A DNA stretch of 8,445 nt, taken from contig CABTYW010000069.1 in the NCBI GenBank assembly GCA_902489135.1, positions 1 to 8,445 of the forward strand, read 5' to 3'. Each line of letters starts with the position of its first letter. Position 1 is the stretch's first letter. The notes under the pieces were generated by a model. It was given only the letters and a program-made list of their open reading frames with translations. It searched no databases and was not told where the DNA came from. The translations under genes and the position numbers were made by a program. Below, in pieces: positions 6,099-8,445 of this stretch. This stretch comes from an uncultured Synergistaceae bacterium (GTDB lineage Bacteria > Synergistota > Synergistia > Synergistales > Dethiosulfovibrionaceae).

Positions 6099-6305
6099 TC
6101 ATTCCCGCTTCTTGTTCAGCACGGGAATTCCGATGTGCATATACTCGGCAGACATAGGGAAAGCGGCAGCGATGTTGCTCATGGTGATGCCGTGATCGGC
6201 GTCGCCGAAGTGTGAATCGATTTCCGTCAGTTTCTTTTCTGCGTTTGCGACGGCTTCGGCTGCGCCGACGAGCCTCGTTAAAAGTTCAGCTCTTTGCATT
6301 TTCAC
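6099..6305 (-). pseudogene. Truncated DhaL-type dihydroxyacetone kinase ADP-binding subunit
   Basis: The minus-strand ORF (68 aa) begins at GTG 6305 with a perfect SD, AAGGAG, six nt upstream. Residues 26-42 (LTEIDSHFGDADHGITM) match the Mg-ATP site of the DAK2/DhaL domain, with Asp30, Asp35, Asp37 and His38 at the same positions as in E. coli DhaL. A complete DhaL is about 210 aa. Here similarity ends near residue 50 and the frame runs on as SAEYMHIGIPVLNKKRE before TGA. So the nucleotide-binding start is kept and most of the helical barrel is lost. A promoter candidate remains upstream. The function of an intact copy would be phosphoryl transfer to dihydroxyacetone with DhaK; this copy should not do that. 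No DhaK partner is in view. Confidence 0.65.
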
Positions 6306-6355
6306 GGGAAACTCCTTTGCGATGCTTCAAATTGCCATTTTAAATACTTAAAAAT

Positions 6356-6383
6356 ATCATATTATGCATGAATTTTGCAACAA
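6356..6383 (-). promoter_or_regulatory. Candidate minus-strand promoter for the DhaL remnant
   Basis: Read on the minus strand: TTGTTG (6383-6378), 16 nt, TATGAT (6361-6356), within a clearly AT-rich stretch. Transcription would start near 6349, about 45 nt before the GTG. Confidence 0.4.
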
Positions 6384-6391
6384 CAATAAAT

Positions 6392-6410
6392 AAAAAATCG
6401 CCGTGGGCGA
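6392..6410 (-). terminator. Small minus-strand hairpin with T-run
   Basis: Read on the minus strand: TCGCC-CAC-GGCGA followed by TTTTTT. The 5-bp stem is short. A second hairpin, GCGAACC/GGTTCGC (6413-6433), lies just upstream on that strand. It would stop leftward transcription coming from under the phosphodiesterase gene. Confidence 0.35.
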
Positions 6411-6476
6411 AGGCGAACCGCGAAAGGGTTCGCAAAATAATCAGCGAGCCGTCGTGACGAAAATTTTTCATCGGAC

Positions 6477-6485
6477 TGGTATAAT
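6477..6485 (+). promoter_or_regulatory. Extended -10 promoter for the phosphodiesterase gene
   Basis: TGGTATAAT (6477-6485) is a perfect TGnTATAAT extended -10 element. The -35 region is weak (TGACGA at 6455-6460, 19 nt away), as is usual with extended -10 promoters. The predicted start near 6492 leaves a leader of 20-30 nt. Confidence 0.6.
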
Positions 6486-6510
6486 CCGAAAGGTATGACA
6501 AAAGACGGAG

Positions 6511-6990
6511 GTGGTCGTCACGGTTTGGGTTGCTGTAATTTCAGACACTCACGGGGTTTTGCGTCCCGAAGTGAAAGAATGTCTCAAGGGGTGCGACTGC
6601 ATTTTTCACGCCGGCGATTTTGACGATGAGGAAACGCTGAAATCCCTGAAGGCATATGCGCCGCTTTACGGGGTGCGCGGCAACAACGACGCAATGCCGG
6701 AGCTTCCGACGGTGCGGCGTTTTAAAATAGAAGGTCTGAATTTTCTGATGGTCCACAGACGCATTGACGTGCCGAAGAACGTGACGGATGTGGACATGGT
6801 GATTTTCGGACATTCTCATCGCTATTTTTGTCAGTACGACGGCGGCGTTCTCTGGCTCAATCCGGGAAGCTGCGGCCGTCGCCGTTTCGGCCTCGAACTG
6901 TCCTTTGTGATGCTGCGCCTGGAAGGCAGAACCTTTGACGTGGAAAAAAAAGTGATCGTCGGGGCGCACCGGGAATTCCGTCTGCGGTGA
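6511..6990 (+). CDS. YfcE/MJ0936-family metallophosphoesterase
   Basis: This is a small cytoplasmic phosphodiesterase (159 aa) of the calcineurin-like family. Members use two metals (often Mn) to cleave phosphodiesters; the natural substrate is unknown. Metal-site motifs counted from GTG 6511 are SDTHG (Asp12, His14), HAGDFDD (Asp36), RGNND (Asn59, Asp60), VHR (His82), FGHSH (His101, His103) and NPGS (117-120). The family's usual THG is VHR here, with the His kept. The start is uncertain: GTG 6511 overlaps the SD itself (GGAGGTGGTC, 6507-6516). No ATG, GTG or TTG follows in frame before SDTHG, and the codon at ideal distance is ACG 6520, which would give the usual short N-terminus. It is monocistronic by appearance, with its own promoter. 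Confidence 0.9.
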   Translation: MVVTVWVAVISDTHGVLRPEVKECLKGCDCIFHAGDFDDEETLKSLKAYAPLYGVRGNNDAMPELPTVRRFKIEGLNFLMVHRRIDVPKNVTDVDMVIFGHSHRYFCQYDGGVLWLNPGSCGRRRFGLELSFVMLRLEGRTFDVEKKVIVGAHREFRLR

Positions 6991-7019
6991 CGCGGCGCGG
7001 CGATCCTGGGCGCCGATGG

Positions 7020-7062
7020 AAAAAACGGGACGGTCTTGTGTGCTCATGTCGGCACCGTCCCG
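7020..7062 (-). terminator. Minus-strand rho-independent terminator in the gap before the ABC operon
   Basis: CGGGACGGT (7026-7034) and ACCGTCCCG (7054-7062) form a perfect 9-bp stem with a 19-nt loop. On the minus strand it is followed directly by TTTTTT (7025-7020). On the plus side no T-run follows. As drawn it ends leftward transcripts, although no gene is recognised on that strand to its right. It could also shield the phosphodiesterase gene from antisense transcription. Confidence 0.6.
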
Positions 7063-7157
7063 AACGTCATCGACGGCCGAGGCAAAAAGGCGCGCCCCTT
7101 GGGCGATGGGGGACGGAGTTTTCATCAAAAAAAATGAACAAAAATCTATTTTAGTGC

Positions 7158-7186
7158 TGGAAATTAACATTAAGTTGATTTATAAT
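7158..7186 (+). promoter_or_regulatory. Promoter of the amino-acid ABC transporter operon
   Basis: TGGAAA (7158-7163), a 17-nt spacer and a perfect TATAAT (7181-7186) sit in an AT-rich stretch. The start near 7193 would leave a leader of about 22 nt with the SD GGAGGTGA (7201-7208). Confidence 0.6.
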
Positions 7187-7214
7187 GAGCCGGAAAAAGT
7201 GGAGGTGAGCGAAG

Positions 7215-7979
7215 ATGACTCACGCGATTGAAGTGAAGGGGTTATATAAGTCATTCGGTTCGCTGGAGGTTTTGAAGGGCGTTTCGCTGACGGTGGACGA
7301 AGGCGAAGTCGTTTCCGTCATCGGTCCCAGCGGATCGGGGAAGAGCACTCTGGCGCGGTGCATCGCACGCCTGGAAAACATCGATTCCGGCGAGATTTCA
7401 GTGTACGGCCGCCGCATGGACAAAGGCCGCATGTCCAACGCCGAGGAGTCGCAGCTTCTCGGCATGATCTTTCAGCAGTTCAACCTGTTTCCCCATTTGA
7501 ATGTGCGTGATAACATTCTTTTGGCGCAGACTCAGGTTCGCGGCCGCTCCCGCGCCGAAGCCGAGGAAAAGGCGCGACAGCTTTTGGACCGCGTCGGCCT
7601 GGCCGACAAGGTGGACGCTTTTCCGGCGCAGCTTTCGGGCGGACAGCAGCAGCGCGTGGCCATTGCCCGCGCGCTGGCGCTTGACCCGAAGGTCATGCTC
7701 TTTGACGAGCCCACCAGCGCCCTGGATCCGGAACTTGTGGGCGACGTGCTCAATGTCATTGCCGATCTTGCCGAAACGGGCATGACCATGATGATCATCA
7801 CCCACGAGATGCTCTTCGCCCGCGAGGTGTCCGACCGCGTGATCTTCATGGCCGACGGTCACATTGTGGAGCAGGGACGCCCCGATGAAATCTTCGCGCG
7901 TCCCCAAAGGGAACGCACTCGCGCCTTTTTGCAGCGCGTGCTTTCCCATTACGGCGCTCAGGTGGAGGAGGCGAAGTAA
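7215..7979 (+). CDS. Polar amino-acid ABC transporter, ATP-binding protein (GlnQ/HisP type)
   Basis: This is the cytoplasmic ATPase that powers uptake of a polar amino acid. The protein is 254 aa, the usual length, with all nucleotide-binding motifs intact: Walker A GPSGSGKST (37-45), Q-loop FQQFNLFPH (86-94), signature LSGGQQQRVAIARAL (140-154), Walker B VMLFDEP (160-166) with catalytic Glu165, D-loop SALD (168-171) and H-loop ITHEM (195-199, His197). The QQFNLFPHLNV wording is typical of the PAAT family (glutamine, arginine, histidine, cystine and similar). The start ATG 7215 has SD GGAGGTGA six nt upstream. It abuts the permease gene directly (TAA then ATG, no gap), so they are one operon. 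The substrate cannot be told from the ATPase, and no binding-protein gene is in view. Confidence 0.96.
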   Translation: MTHAIEVKGLYKSFGSLEVLKGVSLTVDEGEVVSVIGPSGSGKSTLARCIARLENIDSGEISVYGRRMDKGRMSNAEESQLLGMIFQQFNLFPHLNVRDNILLAQTQVRGRSRAEAEEKARQLLDRVGLADKVDAFPAQLSGGQQQRVAIARALALDPKVMLFDEPTSALDPELVGDVLNVIADLAETGMTMMIITHEMLFAREVSDRVIFMADGHIVEQGRPDEIFARPQRERTRAFLQRVLSHYGAQVEEAK

Positions 7980-8413
7980 ATGGAGCTGGATTTTTCCGTT
8001 CTTATTCCCTATCTACATATGTTTTGGCAGGGCGTGCTGGTTACGCTCAAGGCTTCGGCGCTGGGCGTGGCCATCGGCTCCGCTCTTGGAATTTTCATCG
8101 GATCCTTCCGCGTCATGCCCTTCAAACCGCTTCGTTATCTCATGGCGACTTATATTTACGTGCTGCGCGGCACGCCCTTGATGATTCAGCTGTTTTTGAT
8201 CTATTTCGGCCTGCCGGCGCTGGGAATTAACCTTGACGCCTCGGTGGCCGGAATTCTGGGCATCGGCATCAACTCTTCGGGCTATGTGGGCGAGATCGTC
8301 CGCGGCGGCATCGAGAGCATCCCCAAGGGGCAGTGGGAAGCCGGCAAAATGCTGGGGCTGTCCTACTGGCAGACCATGAAGTTCATCATTCTGCCGCAGG
8401 CTATCCGCCGGAT
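7980..8413 (+). CDS. Polar amino-acid ABC transporter, permease (partial, 3' end missing)
   Basis: This is the inner-membrane permease of the same transporter, His/Glu/Gln/Arg/opine type. The 144 codons seen start at ATG 7980, directly after the ATPase stop, with SD GGAGGAGG (7964-7971) eight nt upstream. Family features are a first hydrophobic segment (LHMFWQGVLVTLKASALGVAIG), YVLRGTPLMIQLFLIYFGLP, NSSGYVGEIVRGGIESIPKGQWEAGKMLGLS and the coupling-loop EAA motif ending in FIILPQAIRRI. Only about the first two thirds of a ~215-220 aa protein is present. The frame stays open to 8445, but the last codons, reading DRKSTRLNSS, come from sequencing adapter and should be removed. Confidence 0.94.
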
Positions 8414-8445
8414 AGATCGGAAGAGCACACGTCTGAACTCCAGTC
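8414..8445. other. Illumina TruSeq adapter read-through (contamination)
   Basis: From 8414 the sequence reads AGATCGGAAGAGCACACGTC, then TGAACTCCAGTC to the end. This is the first 32 nt of the standard Illumina TruSeq adapter. It interrupts the permease at a point where related proteins continue, and its translation (DRKSTRLNSS) is a well-known artefact in protein databases. The true genomic sequence ends at about 8413; one or two bases either way could match by chance. Confidence 0.97.

Noticed and set aside
6541..7170. 209-codon minus-strand ORF, including the stretch KTPSPIAQGARLFASAVDD
   Set aside because: Most of it is antisense to the well-supported phosphodiesterase gene, it crosses the minus-strand terminator, and no SD was seen at its starts.
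8414..8445. Natural C-terminal sequence DRKSTRLNSS of the permease
   Set aside because: It is the translation of TruSeq adapter, a known database artefact.

Overview
This is the end of a draft contig from a GC-rich bacterium. The gene content is strong Shine-Dalgarno (SD) sites, Energy-Coupling Factor (ECF) vitamin uptake proteins, an amino-acid ABC transporter and a bifunctional RibF. That fits an anaerobic, amino-acid-using lineage such as Synergistota or a GC-rich Firmicute. The assignment is an inference from style and content; nothing here proves it. The last 32 bases are Illumina adapter, not genome.

Left part (1-2468): the last codons of an upstream gene overlap truB (tRNA pseudouridine-55 synthase). 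truB overlaps ribF (riboflavin kinase/FAD synthetase) by 4 nt. After 60 nt comes a small membrane S-component of an ECF vitamin transporter. This looks like one transcription unit.

Middle (2469-3994): a two-ORF cassette of unknown function, AT-richer than its flanks and joined by an ATGA overlap, is followed by about 900 bp with no convincing gene. A near-consensus promoter at its right end starts a second ECF S-component that matches the RibU riboflavin-uptake family. Next is tag (3-methyladenine DNA glycosylase I). RibF and RibU form a functional pair, uptake of riboflavin and its conversion to FMN/FAD, although they sit in different transcription units. No ECF ATPase or EcfT gene is in view, so both S-components presumably share a module encoded elsewhere.

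Right of tag (5361-6510): a tRNA-Arg(CCU) gene with its own promoter, a leader hairpin and a very strong terminator. Beyond it, on the minus strand, are two gene remnants. One is the first ~50 residues of a DhaL-type kinase subunit with intact expression signals. The other is an open coding stretch without a start codon.

Right end (6511-8413): a YfcE/MJ0936-like phosphodiesterase with an awkward start site, then a polar amino-acid ABC transporter operon (ATPase, then permease). The permease is cut off where the adapter begins.

I found no convincing new multi-gene system. The items most worth a second look are the adapter junction, the tRNA with two A-C mispairs, the phosphodiesterase start, the unknown two-ORF cassette and the minus-strand terminator at 7020-7062.
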